64,000 nucleotides of DNA from Bathymodiolus brooksi (taxonomy: Eukaryota; Mollusca; Bivalvia; Mytilida; Modiolidae), in the NCBI GenBank assembly GCA_963680875.1, contig OY804585.1, positions 25,996,186-26,060,185 of the forward strand, in the 5' to 3' direction. Of this stretch, positions 1-11,399 are shown in pieces; position 1 is the first letter of the stretch, and every line of letters begins with the position of its first letter. The notes under the pieces were generated by a model. It did no database searches. It saw only the letters and a program-made list of their open reading frames with translations, and was not told where the DNA came from. The position numbers and the translations under genes were made by a program.

Positions 1-158
1 AATGAGGGAGTCCAGTCCTTCAATTTTGAAGTTGGACAAAAGTTTAAGTCATTTAAGGAATTTGAGAGCCAACTTAAACATTACCAAGATGCAAAATTTT
101 TACAAATGTACAGGAGTAGTTGCAAAATTGAGTCAACGAAGACAGAGCAAACAATTGC

Positions 159-262
159 AAACAATGATCTTTGTAATTACAATTACAAACAATGATCTTT
201 GTAATTACAATTACAAACAATGATCTTTGTAATTACAATTACAAACAATGATCTTTGTAAAT
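159..262. repeat. 28-bp tandem repeat, about 4 copies
   Basis: The core CAATGATCTTTGTAATTACA recurs at 162, 190, 218 and 246, an exact 28-bp period. The copies are almost identical, which suggests recent expansion. No gene is visible around it. Confidence 0.9.
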
Positions 263-869
263 ATATTTACGAAGTATATTTCATATCTTTTTGATGTGTT
301 GATTTAAAATGTATTATCAATTACAAATTGATTTATAATAATATGCGAGCTTAAGCGAGCTCTTTATGGTATAAAATGTGTACTTAGGATTTTTTAACAA
401 ACATGGTTGAACATATTGTCGAAGAAAAAAAAATTCTACGTTTTGTAAACACCGGTTTCCGGGTAACACACTAACACACTCAACTAATGAAGATCTTCTT
501 AACATAAAGCGCAAATGTGATCCTGAAGTCTCGTACCCTCTCTCGTACGTCCGATACCACTTAAACCCGGAACCCGTGTGTAATAAAAGTCATTTTGCTA
601 GCTTGTTTTACTTATATTGATATTTTTTAATTTATTAAATCTCTTCTGACATACTGACAAGAATTTTTGTTTCTACGCGGAAGTTAACTTTTGAGATTTC
701 GTAAGGAACGATAACTCGAATAAAGGAACGACAGCTCGATTGAATGAGACTAGATTCGGCCCTAAAAAAAAGTCGTCCCCAATATATCTCGGCCCAAAAA
801 ATCTCGACACTTTTTGATGAAATTGCCAGATAATTTTCAGATGCGCGAGCATTCAAGGCCGTGCCGGTT
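263..869. other. No gene recognised
   Basis: AT-rich sequence with only short open frames and no convincing splice sites or protein motifs. A short palindromic patch of GCGAGCTTAAGCGAGCTC type lies near 346-363. It resembles the hairpin at 2802-2823, so part of this stretch may be repeat termini. Confidence 0.5.
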
Positions 870-1850
870 TCATATTAATTCTTATATGATTCACATAATT
901 AGAAATCCTATACTCTGATTGGGTATAAGCGCTTATGGAGGTGGAGTTTTTGTCAATTTATTTTTAGAGAGACGATGTTCACCGGACTACTTTTTTCGTA
1001 ATGTAAGCAAAATGGCGGCTTGGATTCTTGATAATAAAAAAAGATAAAAGAAACAATGTTTATTGTTAATAATCGACAATTATTGTTAGATATGAAATAA
1101 AAAAAATAAATGCCAAATGAAAAAAAAAGCTTGTATTGTTGACATAAAAAAAAAAAAAAATTCCGGAAAAAATACTTAAGACAACCATCTATCGACTTTG
1201 ACTTTTGTAATATATCGTCATCCTGTGACGTTGTTTACAAGGGACGCTGATTGACACAAGCTGGTTACTGATTTATTTTACGATTTTGTGAGCATTTTAC
1301 TTGTTTGAGTAGCTAAATTCAAAATGCCATCAAATTGGAAAATATCAGTACCTTAATTACATCCCCGTCTAGTTATCAATGTATACGTAGGAAAACAAAG
1401 TTAGTGCATTTTGTTATTCATGGCCGACACACATCAATGGAATGTATGTGTGCGTACTGGCAGTGGGGATTCCCAAATGTAAATTTTCAAAACAAATGAA
1501 AAAGAAATACTTAGTTACAGAATTATAAGGATTAAACGCATTTTTTCCGGACTTTATTGATGTATAACCTGGACCAAGTCACTCACAAACTTACATAAAA
1601 GTCCGAAGGACTTTTATTTGTTTGTGAGTGACTTGGTCCAGGTTATTATAAAGGACGAAGTCCTTATAACGGTAGGCTGTCCGATTTTTCCTTCTATATT
1701 GATAGCCAAATATCTGTTCACCGGAAATTTAAAAAGTAGATCAATTGATAATTTAGAAACGCAAAAGAAATATATTTCAATGAAAAATTCCCAATTCTTT
1801 AATTATTTACTCTATGCAAAATCGAAATAAACTTGAAATAAAATTCTAAT
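870..1850 (+). mobile_element. Dispersed element P, copy A
   Basis: About 880-1372 matches the reverse complement of about 26005-26460, and 1646-1850 matches the reverse complement of 25780-25996. The second part also matches parts of the repeat units at 23490-23700 and 24650-24890. A third block, 1520-1565, matches the reverse complement of about 26462-26510, but there it lies on the other side of the first block. No protein is encoded in a way I recognise. It behaves as a non-autonomous repeat; its class is unknown. Confidence 0.7.
1564..1646. repeat. Perfect 27-bp inverted repeat with nested hairpin
   Basis: Bases 1564-1590 are the exact reverse complement of 1620-1646. The 29-bp loop contains a second perfect hairpin with 10-bp arms, 1595-1604 and 1608-1617, around GAA. 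The whole can fold into an almost continuous stem of about 83 nt. It lies inside element P and is missing from the copy near 26 kb. Confidence 0.9.
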
Positions 1851-2484
1851 AAAAAAATCATAGCCAGAAATCATAGGTATACTTTTGCTCATGAATATGC
1901 ATTAGCCAAATCGCGTCAAATATGACGTCAGCAAATAAACGTTGAACCAAATTCGGAAGACGCTGATGGAAACTCGTATCTATTTTTGTTAATAATATTT
2001 TATCACAGTTTTGATCACATAAATAACTTCATAATTATTTGCGATCGTATCAAAATTAATTGTCATCATAGTTTCATTAGGAATCCGATGATGTGTGTAA
2101 AAGATAGAACATATATTTAATGAACTGCCCCCTCCCCCTTTTTTCACGATCTAAATCAATATTAAACTGATGTGTCTATAGATCATTTATATTAAACTGT
2201 AAACAAGACAAAAATATAAAATAGTCGATATTTTAAAACATATCATTGAAGATGTAGATGTTAATTAATATTCAAGAAGCTGTTATTTGATTGAATTGGA
2301 TTTATTTTATTCATCTTTTGATTCCCAAATTCAAACATCTGACATTTTTTGGTCAAAGACGGATAAATTTTCAGACGCATATAAAAATTTAGTATACATG
2401 TATTAACCTAGTTTTTCCACAGGCGCTCGTGGCACGGACTTACAACCCCCCTTTTTCTAACTTTCTGTTTACAAATTTATTTTC

Positions 2485-2823
2485 AATAAAATTTCTTTAT
2501 CTGCATTTCTTTATTATTTCATCTCTTTTTCCTTATTTTAACTTGTTCGTGACAATATTCATACAATCTTATGTTAACATCAAATTGCATGTGTCGACTG
2601 TAATGATACCGACTTCACCCACAGGCACTCGAATTCCGGACCCCCCCTTTTTCCTCATTTGGTCCCTCCCGCGATTATGGTATGGTTCTTTGTCTGGAAG
2701 TATATCTTTGAACCAGTTATCCATATTTTACAACATTTCGTGTTACAACTCTCTCGTTCTACTAACTTTTGTTTCTAGGTCCAGCTGCCGTATTACTTAT
2801 AAGCTCGCTTCGTTAAGCGAGCT
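2485..2823. repeat. Composite repeat shared with 15.77-16.13 kb
   Basis: The left part (about 2485-2620) is a direct match to about 15995-16132. The right part (about 2621-2799) matches 15769-15946 in inverted orientation. A perfect hairpin follows at 2802-2823: 9-bp arms AGCTCGCTT and AAGCGAGCT around CGTT. The two halves therefore have opposite relative orientation in the two places. Open frames across it are repeat shadows. Confidence 0.8.
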
Positions 2824-2920
2824 ATTTATGACTGAAACATGGTAAAATTAAATCAATAAAGAAATAATGACGAATACCATTTACTTTGACTAAAACAGAA
2901 ATCCTTATCATCCATACACT

Positions 2921-3008
2921 ATGCCTATGAAAAAGTTTCAACACATCCGGGTTATCCATACCACTATGGCTATGAAAAAGCTTCAACACATCCGGGACAT
3001 TCCGGGTC
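2921..3008. repeat. Two-copy tandem repeat, about 44 bp
   Basis: The block starting with CTATGAAAAAG and ending CAACACATCCGGG occurs at about 2924 and again at about 2968 with few differences. A short open frame through it is probably a by-product. Confidence 0.7.
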
Positions 3009-3213
3009 ACTGCTTTTCGCGACACCCTCTAGACCTTATGAAAGATACGGTGTCCGAAAGGTATCGAAGAGCGAAATACCGGTATTTCGCTGTTGCCTAT
3101 ATTGTTTGCTTGTGAAATAAACATTAAATTTAATTCAACGTTCTTCTTCTTTGACGAAAATATACAAATTATTTGTTTGAAATGAATATTTAAAGAATAT
3201 TGTCTGTAAATTG

Positions 3214-3405
3214 AAACCGATAATTATCGAATCCTACACGGAAAGTAACGAGTCGATAAAAATAACACGATTGCGCAACCCGATCGTCTGCCCCTGATTA
3301 TTGCTAAAGCAAACGCAAGCTTATATTTATATTCGCTTAATCGCATCAGGTATTGATAAAATACACAATTGCACAAAATGTCTCAAAAGAAAATCACTTT
3401 CAAAA
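3214..3405 (+). repeat. About 190-bp repeat, copy 1 (copy 2 at 7908-8101)
   Basis: Starting at AACCGATAATTATCGAATCC, this segment is repeated in the same orientation at 7908-8101 with scattered substitutions and small indels. The copies are about 4.7 kb apart. No coding potential is evident, and the class of element is not recognised. Confidence 0.8.
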
Positions 3406-3587
3406 GTTTCGTTGACCCCCCCAATTTACAACAAATGGTCCAAAGTCCAATCGGAATAAATTCCAGGTGTTAAGCGGCCTTACTGTTTGGATTATTTCAT
3501 GGCGTCTCATTGACATTGGCGATACCACTTCATTTTTAACCTTTTCGAAGTTCTATTCAACTATATAATTTTATTCTACATTTACAC

Positions 3588-3698
3588 ATGGATCCTGATG
3601 GTAAAATCTACACTATTGATGAGTTTAGATGTTGGAAAGTCGAGAATCTTGACGATGAGAGGTCTGACGAAAACAAGAAGTTGAAGAACGAAGGGGGA
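3588..3698 (+). CDS. Possible first coding exon, interrupted by a repeat
   Basis: An ATG at 3588 opens a frame whose first 36 or so residues (beginning MDPDGKIYTIDEF and containing WKVENL) have a composition that looks more like real protein than the surrounding shadows. The frame then enters the inverted-repeat element at about 3699, where coding sense is lost. The opening loosely recalls the start of a SAP-type helix-turn-helix, but that is only an impression. It could be a 5' exon broken by the insertion, or chance. Confidence 0.2.
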
Positions 3699-4730
3699 GG
3701 GTACCGGGTCGTTTCGCCCCAGAAAGTGAGTCGATTCGCCCCACTTAATCGCTATTATATAATAATAGATGAAGTCTTTTTCGACAATTTGTTGGTAATT
3801 ATTTATTTATTAGTTGTATACAAGAAATAATAATAACAACTGATATGTGTCATATGTCAACAACTAATTTGAAGCCATGCAGAACAAACAATACATATAA
3901 ATTTATTACTGTATTGTTCAAAGAAATTTTACAAATTTAAGCAGGTGTCAAACAATTTACTTTATAATGATTTTATTGTCAATATATATATACAATTGGA
4001 TTGGGAACAAGTTTTTACAACTTACTAGTCCCTCTCCGGTACCGGTCGTTTCGCCCCGAATCCTGTTTGCCCCCTAATCCCGTTCGCCCCCTATTCCCGT
4101 TCGCCCCGGGTCGTTTCGACCCTATTCCCGTTCGCATCGGGTCGTTTCGCCCTCATTTATTAATAGTGCTTTAAAAAATGAAATACGGAAAATACCATTG
4201 CAAATATTCGTATTTTGGATGTTGTAAGGCTTGTTCATGGGTACTTTATTTTTGTCTTCCTCATAATTAACATGCTTTCTTGACGTGTTTAATATTATGT
4301 ATTGCTTCATTCTTTGTTCGACGTCTGATTAAATTTATACTATTTTAGCATTTGATGCGTAATTCATTAAAAAAGAGGTTATTTGCGCACTTGTACAGCA
4401 TCTTAGTCATTTCATGCACTTTTGCATTGGTACAAAAAAAAAACAACCTTTTTACTGTTCTTGTGTGTTGTTTTTGTAAATTTTGCAAGAAAAGTTTCAC
4501 TTGAGATCTTTGACAAAAGTAGACCAAAATGAATGAATTATTATTTTTTTTGTATGTACAACTAATAAATAAATATTTAAAGTAGACCAAAATGAATGAA
4601 TTATTATTTTTTTTTGCATACAACTAATAAATAAATAATTTCAAAAAAATCTTCATCTATTATAATATAATGGCGATTAAGTGGGGCGAATCGACTCACT
4701 TTCCGGGGCGAAACGACCCGGATTCCCCTC
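3699..4730. mobile_element. Inverted-repeat element with CGTTTCGCCCC termini
   Basis: The left end (about 3699-3775) is the near-exact inverse of the right end (about 4650-4730). Both carry GGGTCGTTTCGCCCC and GTCGATTCGCCCCACTTAATCGC-type sequence. The homology of the arms continues more weakly inward. The interior has further CGTTTCGCCCC-type motifs at 4020-4155 and a two-copy tandem repeat of about 62 bp (about 4517-4640). It encodes no transposase. Related GGGGCGAAACGAC sequence at about 5164-5176 suggests a second, partial end. Confidence 0.75.
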
Positions 4731-5160
4731 TCCATACAAATACAGTAATAGCATAAACAAATCAAATGACAGCAAATGTACAGGCTATATCAATAATTAG
4801 TAAATTAAGCAAAATCATGTCAAACTAAGCATACATATTAAATATTGTTTTAATATTTAACAGAAAAAAAGGAGGGGGGTGGTAAAACTAACAAATTGTG
4901 TTGAGATAATATCACGGTTGGGGATAATTAACACAGGCACTTGTTTCATTAAAAAAATATATGCCCCCGCCTCTTCCTTACTTCAAGGTAAACATCTGCA
5001 CTTTACCCCTTCCCCACTTCGCCTCAATATTTTTCGCTTATTTGTGATCCTTTCGCTGACCCAATTATATCGTTACACTCCCGAGATATTTCTCTTTTCG
5101 ACTGCCACATTTAAATATAAATACCGGGCCCCCCTCAGACGGGAATAGGGAAATAACGAC
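4731..5160. other. No gene recognised
   Basis: AT-rich sequence after the inverted-repeat element. The open frame on the plus strand here has no recognisable features. A relic of the CGTTTCGCCCC termini begins near 5130. Confidence 0.45.
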
Positions 5161-5394
5161 TCACGGGGCGAAACGACGCCAACGGCCTTCAGGCTTGTGT
5201 TGTCGGCAGGTAAGTTAAACTTGCCTTTGGTGCCATCACAAGATTATGTTTTACAAGATAACAAGAGGTGCTACGACAAAATTTTGAGTAACTGGAATTT
5301 CAGACTCCCTTCATTGGGCTTCAAATGTATTCTGGTAGGCTTGAATGAACATGATTGATGGTATTCAATTTTGGACACCAATTTTTTTTTACAG

Positions 5395-5537
5395 ACATAA
5401 AACAGTTCTTGTTAGCCCATGGTCTGAATATTTTTAAGTGGGTGGTTGCAGGAGGCATATTTCCTAAAGACGAAGTCGAACAACAACAACTTATGTATTT
5501 TAAGAACAAAGTGTTCACCATCACAGACACTGGATGA
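5395..5537 (+). CDS. Possible terminal coding exon, unknown protein
   Basis: A strong acceptor (a run of T then ACAG, ending at 5394) precedes an open frame that ends in TGA at 5535-5537. Read from the second codon position it gives about 47 residues, including IKQFLLAHGLNIFKW and ending VFTITDTG, with an ordinary protein composition. A good donor (GCAG|GTAAGT, GT at 5210-5211) lies 183 bp upstream and could supply a compatible phase-1 exon, but that exon would begin inside repeat sequence. I do not recognise the family. It may be the 3' end of a gene damaged by the insertion upstream, or of a transposon gene. Confidence 0.3.
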
Positions 5538-5599
5538 CAACCCCCACAATGTATGACAGAAGGAGCTCATTGTTCTTGCACTACAGGGTATGAAATTTA

Positions 5600-7900
5600 T
5601 GCATGTTTTTTTTATTCTCTATATCGTGTCTATGCAGTGCCAATTCAGGACCATTAGATAATAACAGAAGGGATTGCAACTAATCTTGGCTGAAATGTTC
5701 CTAACAAATTCTTGACAAAATGTTGTAGTTACTATGGTGTCAATGAATCAGTACATTTCAATAATGTTTGAGAGATGTCAGTTCAAATCTCTCTGGAAGC
5801 TAATGATCTGCATACATGTACATATTGGGTTTGTCAACTACTAACAATTACAATATATGTATATACATTGTAGCTTCTATAGTACAAGGTAGTACGTTTC
5901 AATAATGTTGAAAAGATGTCAGTTCAAATCTGACTGGAAGCTAATCTATGGGTTTATTTTAATATATGCTTGATCATGTTGACTGCATTAACTAACTTGG
6001 ACACAAGTCCCTAGCTTAATGAAAGTTTTGAAGAACTACTCCTTTTTCAATGCGACCGCAAAAATGTTGTGTTAATAGTTAGCATGCTTACCTGGAATGT
6101 GGTAGATCCATGAGTTCTAGCCCCTGTCTAGTCAAACCAAAGATTATAATATTGGTAAGAATGCAGCATTAAGGAGTAAAAACAAAAACTGGTCGAGTCA
6201 GAATAATGTTTCAGAGTGGAACGACATACAGGTATCTACCCACAGACTTGTTTCAATGAACTACATTTTGTAGCACTCTAAAAATCCAACTAAGGGTGTT
6301 GGTCTTTTCATTTTTTGTATCTAAATGTTTCCTGTTGCTCATGCTTAAATAGTTTACACATCACATGTTATAGTTTATGTTTCTTGTTTAAAAATTCTAT
6401 GAATAGAATGTTTTTATCCCCCATATGTCATGAGTGTTGTTTTTCATGTAACATTATTGAATATTTTGAGTTTTGAACCTTATTACATGTATGGGTTTTT
6501 TTGGGGAGGGGGGGTGGAACTTTTGTCAGATTTTTTAACTTCTCAATTCAATAACTAAAGGATAGAGAAAATTGCAGTGTCCCCCAATATTAACTTTTTG
6601 ATGTTAAAAGCAATATAATTTTCATTCAATCATTAACTTAAGACTTAATCAGGATGAGGGGAATGTGTTTTATTACCCATTCTTCAATGTTCCAGTTCAT
6701 AGTTTTGTTATTTTACAACATTGTTATTATGTAGCTGACCTTTTAATAATGTTTTGTTTTTGCAATAAATATTTTCTTGTTAATGAATATTTGTTTAATT
6801 TTTGTGCTCTATAATTTACAAAAGTTATCGAGTTGAATCATTTACAAAGTACATGTGCATGTACATATTTTGCCCATTATATGTTATTATTGGTCTCCTG
6901 ACATTGGCATAAACAAGAAAGGATGGAGTGCCTCATGAACAGAAACCACACCATAATAATGTGCTTGACATACATGTAAGAATGGAACATGACTGTTAAT
7001 GTATAGCCCTGTATCAGGGCATACTATTTAACCCCCGTCTGTCCCTCCCTATAGTTTTGAGCTAGATTTTTTGTAATATTTTGTAGTGTGTTTAATGTAC
7101 AAATACTAAAGGTGTGCATTCTTACAGGATTTTGACTTCTAAAAAATCACAAAATGATATATAGTTGAACTAAGTCATTTTTAAGTTAGTACATCTAAAT
7201 TGTCTTACACACAGACTTTATACATTCTCTAACAAAAGGGGCACACCAGTTTTAAGTTGGGCCTTTTAAAAAGTTTTATTTGATGCTCCATAATATGATA
7301 ATTTACAAATTGCATGTTTAATGTGATATGAATATGATAAACTATAAAACCATGCAGAAGTCTAACATAATGCCAACTTTAAAGCATTAACATTACAAAG
7401 CTGGTTTTTGTACGAATACCTGCCAGTCGCTTAGGGGGAAAAAAGACTTCTTTTGATTTCCCTTTTTTATAAGGACCCCCCCTTTTATAGGATAGTCGGA
7501 CAACAAAATATACAAGATTTAGATTAATTTTCTTCAAGTTAATCGATAAGTACCCGCTAGGATGATATATTTTATTTATTCTTGCAGGTCTAGGATATTT
7601 TGTAAACAGTACTATTTGCGAGGTTGTGTCACAATATCCTTGGAAGTTGGAACTACTACATGTATTCTACTATAGCTGAATATTCACACGATCTCTCATT
7701 ATTTTCAAGTTCTACAGGATACATGTAGTCATAAATTATTTTCCTAACCAACAAATTCACGAAAACTTCCTTACGACCGTGACGATATGTGCATAACTGC
7801 CACGATGAATAAACTGCGACACCGTGTTTACAAATGCAATGACGTCTTGTTTACGTTTTTTTACTCCGATTGACCTTTGAACCATAATGGCGGCGGTAAC
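5600..7900. other. Mostly gene-free AT-rich stretch
   Basis: No coding exon is supported. A block of about 55 bp around TTTCAATAATGTT...TCAGTTCAAATCT occurs twice (about 5750-5806 and 5888-5946). A SINE-2 copy lies at 6060-6310. The rest is AT-rich, with several G- or C-homopolymer patches. Confidence 0.5.
6060..6310 (+). mobile_element. tRNA-derived SINE, family 2, diverged copy
   Basis: TTAGCATGCTTACCTGGAATGTGGTAGATC-type tRNA-like sequence is followed by the same downstream body as the better copy at 37880-38265 (GTCAAACCAAAGA, a stretch ending CCAACTAAG, then GTGTTGGTCT). The B-box region is decayed (TGAGTTCTAGCCCC). Confidence 0.65.
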
Positions 7901-7907
7901 GTGAAAT

Positions 7908-8101
7908 TGGTAACCGATAATTATCGAATCCTACACGGAAAGTAACGAGTCGCTAAAAATAACACGATTGCGCAACCCGATCGTCTGCTCTGGATTATTC
8001 CTAGAGCAAACTCAGGCTTATATTTATATTCGCTTAATTGCATCAGGTATTGATAAAATACACAATTGCCCAAAGTGTCTCAAAGAAAAACACTTTCAAA
8101 A
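7908..8101 (+). repeat. About 190-bp repeat, copy 2
   Basis: Direct repeat of 3214-3405. It is followed by several CTACCGATTT motifs (8127-8205) and a run of about 18 A, which looks like the tail of an inserted element. Confidence 0.8.
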
Positions 8102-8451
8102 CCTTATGCATACATACATGCCAACTCTACCGATTTATGCGGTAGTCTACCGATTTTTTAAGTCTTCTACCGCCTACCGATTTTAGATGTTTTCCTACCG
8201 ATTTAAAAAAAAAAAAAAAAAAATTATCGTGAATTGTTCACATGTTGATTATTCTTGTAGATTTCTAAGACGTATAAATGTGTACAAATCCAAATTATTT
8301 AGGCCCTTTCCGTAATCGTTTCCCTCTTAAAATTTGTACCGGAAACTTCCATTGGTCAATTCTTTATCATTAAGCCAATCAGAAACTGTATTTAAAATAA
8401 AGTTTTGAAGCACTACATTTTGAACTTATGACTCCTAAGCATATATATATA

Positions 8452-11178
8452 CAGTAAAACTTCGCTCGCTCGAACTCGAAGGTACTGTCAAAATATGTTC
8501 GAGCTATCGGAAGTTCGAGCCACCGAGGTCCCGTAATTTTAGACAGAAAACAATCTTGTTCTGACCCGGGACAGTTTCATTACCTATATATGATAACTGA
8601 TGCACAGTAAAACTGGCCTTTCTCGTAAAAAATATTTAATCATTTAAGTTCAAGTTCTTTATTCACCAGGACACATATATACAAGTGTAACAAGAGGAAT
8701 ATTATACAAAATATTTTACATAATGACGGATATAACTAACCTAAAATAATACAGCCTCAGAATATAATTACAAAACATTTTGCAATTTAGATATAAATAA
8801 GACAATTTTTTCAGAACCTTAACATTACACAAAGATAACAGGCCTTTCATTTTGTACATGTTTGCATATCTAGTATAATAAATTGGAATAAATTTACATC
8901 TAAGCCTTTGTACATCAGCAGAGGTACATTCAAATAAAAAATGAAATTCAGTACCTAAACCAACATTACACAGATGACAAATACGTTCTTCTCTGGGAGT
9001 ATTCGGCCATCTTCCAGTTTCTATTGGAAGCTTAATGTTATTGCATCTAAGCTTTGTTATCATGTTTCTCTCATGTGGTAATAATTTTGATAAGTATTTA
9101 TCTAAATTAAATTCATTTTTAAATATGCCATAAAATTCTCCTCTAGAAGAGTTCTCAATTTGGTTAAACCAGTTTTGAATATATTGATCAGTCAGATTTT
9201 GCTTAACAATAAATTTTAGTTGCACTGAATGAACTGGCTGTTGTTGGTTCCATAGATAATTAAGCCCAGTTTTCTCAAAAAATGATTTGATAAAATTTAG
9301 CCACTTAAATTGAACATTATCAACAATACTCAAATTAAACATAATCTTATGTAAAATACAACTAAGTTTCTTCTTGTTTGAAATAAGTCTATTCCAAAAA
9401 TTTACAATCCTTAATTTTATACATAATATATCTATAGGTGTTCTACCAAGTTCTCCGTATGTCATAAAATTTGGAGTAGTGGTTCTAACACCTAAAATAT
9501 TTCTACAGAACTGAAGATGAAGTTTTTCTAGTTGCTTAGTGTTCTCATAACCCCATATTTCAGAGCCATAAGAAAGTATTGGAAGTATAAGTGTATCAAA
9601 CAATTTAAATTGTAAATCTATTGGAATCGATATATTTCTCAATTTTCTATACAAACAATATAAGGCTTTGCGAGCTTGATCCATCAATTTAGCTCTTGCC
9701 TTCACAAAAGAGCCGTTATAATTAAATATAACACCTAGATATGAATAAGAGTCTTCAATTTGTAAATTCTCTCCACATAGCTTAAAAATAGGTTGATTTT
9801 TTTATTTTCTTTTACAAAATATTATTACTTTAGTCTTTTGCAAGTTAACCTTCAATTTCCAATGATGACAATACTTTTCAAATATAGCCAAAGCAGGCTT
9901 ACACATTTCTAAAAGTTTTCGTCCAAAATTATTTGGTCTGCATTCACACTGAGTATATCTTTTTAAGGAAATATTATTGTCAAGTAAAACTTGGTAGTCA
10001 TAGCAATATGATATCTAAATAGGCCATCTTCTACATTTACATCCATAACATTCAAATAAGTTTCATCTGGTTCTGAAAAAATCTTAAAAAAAAACCAGTT
10101 TTAGCATTAAAATCTCCAACAAGTGCACATTTCATGTCTTTTTCTATAAAATTTACTAATTTATTTTCAATATCTAAAAATGCATTTTTATTGACGAATA
10201 AAGGGTCATTATTAAATACTTAAATTTAAATTTAATAAGATTTTTTATATACAACAACAATACCTCCAGATTTATGCTTAAATATTTTTCTATTTTTTGC
10301 AACATAGCTAAAACCATCTGGGATATTTAAAATGTCATATTTGTCAGTTTTTGTCTCTATAAAAATACATACTGTATATCATGTGTTGTAATTAACTGTA
10401 TAAATTTAAGTAATAAAAGTTTTGACTTGATACCACAAACCTTTTATTTCTGAAAAATTAAGTTTCTGTTTTTTAGACCTTGGGGCATTTTCATCAGTCG
10501 CTTCTCTTGTTTGCCTGTCCTATTGATAGTGGTTGTCCGGGTTTCTAGGAGGGGGAAAGCGCATATGAGGTTCTCCGTTTCCAGGTTGAAGCGCATCTTT
10601 ACAAATTCATATGTGAATATTAGCATGTTTTTTTTATCAACTTAGCTGTAAATATGAAAAAATTGTGAAAAATAAGTGATTTAAGTCTCAAATATATTAG
10701 TAAATCTTCCTTGTTTTCAACAATAAACCAGGAAATGTTTTTTCCACTTTAATAGTAAAACATACTCGACAATAAGCACTCATAATTGATGATATCTTAT
10801 TGTAACACACACAATAGATGACGTGGATTAAATGATTTTAAGTAACATAACCCCGCTATTTTATATTGAAGTGTATCTATCAAGCCAGTAGATTGATTAA
10901 TCATATATATATGTACATTTGTATGTAAGCACATTCAACGTACATCTGTCAATTAAATTGCGATGTTCGAGTTTGATATGGTAAAACTCGTGATTTTATT
11001 ATGATTCTCTATTATTGATGGGACCATTTATTAAATTCGACTGTTCGAGGTATCAGTGTTCGAGCGAAAGATTTTTTTTAGCTTAAAAATATATGGAAAA
11101 TTGGCGGGACTTTCAAATAAGTTCGAGCCATCCATGGTATTCGACCCATCCGAGTTCGAGGGAACGAGGTTTGACTTG
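8452..11178. mobile_element. pogo/Tigger-like non-autonomous DNA element
   Basis: The left end reads CAGTAAAACTTCGCTCGCTC followed by GAACTCGA. The inverse of the right end reads CAAGTCAAACCTCGTTCCCT followed by CGAACTCGG. Both are flanked by TA, and both continue with repeated GTTCGAG motifs. CAGTAAAACCTCG-type ends with a TA target duplication are typical of pogo/Tigger elements. No transposase is present. A LINE occupies about 8650-10440, so the original element was about 0.9 kb. Confidence 0.65.
8645..10440 (-). pseudogene. LINE with endonuclease fused to the RT C-terminal region, inactive
   Basis: Reading the minus strand from 10440, an exo/endonuclease domain is recognisable: ETKTDKYDILNIP, SGGIVVVYKK, then GDFNAKTG (about 10105-10128), then NNFGRKLLEMCK (about 9930). 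The sequence then jumps to post-catalytic reverse-transcriptase sequence: LKVNLQKTKVIIF, an in-frame TAA, SYSYLGV, then a 329-codon open frame (8716-9705) with PILSYGSEIWGYE and a terminal zinc-knuckle-like ICHLCNVGLGTEFHFLFEC. The palm domain with the catalytic YADD-type motif is missing, so an internal deletion joined the two domains. Frameshifts and stops are present. The 3' end, near 8645-8655, is GAATAAAGAACTTGAACTT. Confidence 0.85.
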
Positions 11179-11399
11179 TATTTATGTAAAATGCTAATTT
11201 CCATTTTTTCATACTATATTTAAAGATTTGACTGAACAGATTTTATATCCAAAATGCAACAGAATGCACCATTTTGCGTCCTTCTGAAAAAACAATTTTC
11301 TGGGGAGGGGGGGGGGGGGGGTGCGTGGCAAACCCTAGACCATCTACCGCTTTTAGTCTCTCGAGGGTTGGCATGTATGTGCATATGTCAGAAGGTAGC

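Noticed and set aside
2802..2823. Helitron 3' end (hairpin near terminus)
   Set aside because: The hairpin is perfect, but it is not followed by CTAG/CTRR, and no matching 5' TC end could be identified.
2429..2845. 138-codon plus-strand open frame
   Set aside because: Spans the composite repeat shared with 15.8-16.1 kb and has biased hydrophobic composition of AT-rich DNA.
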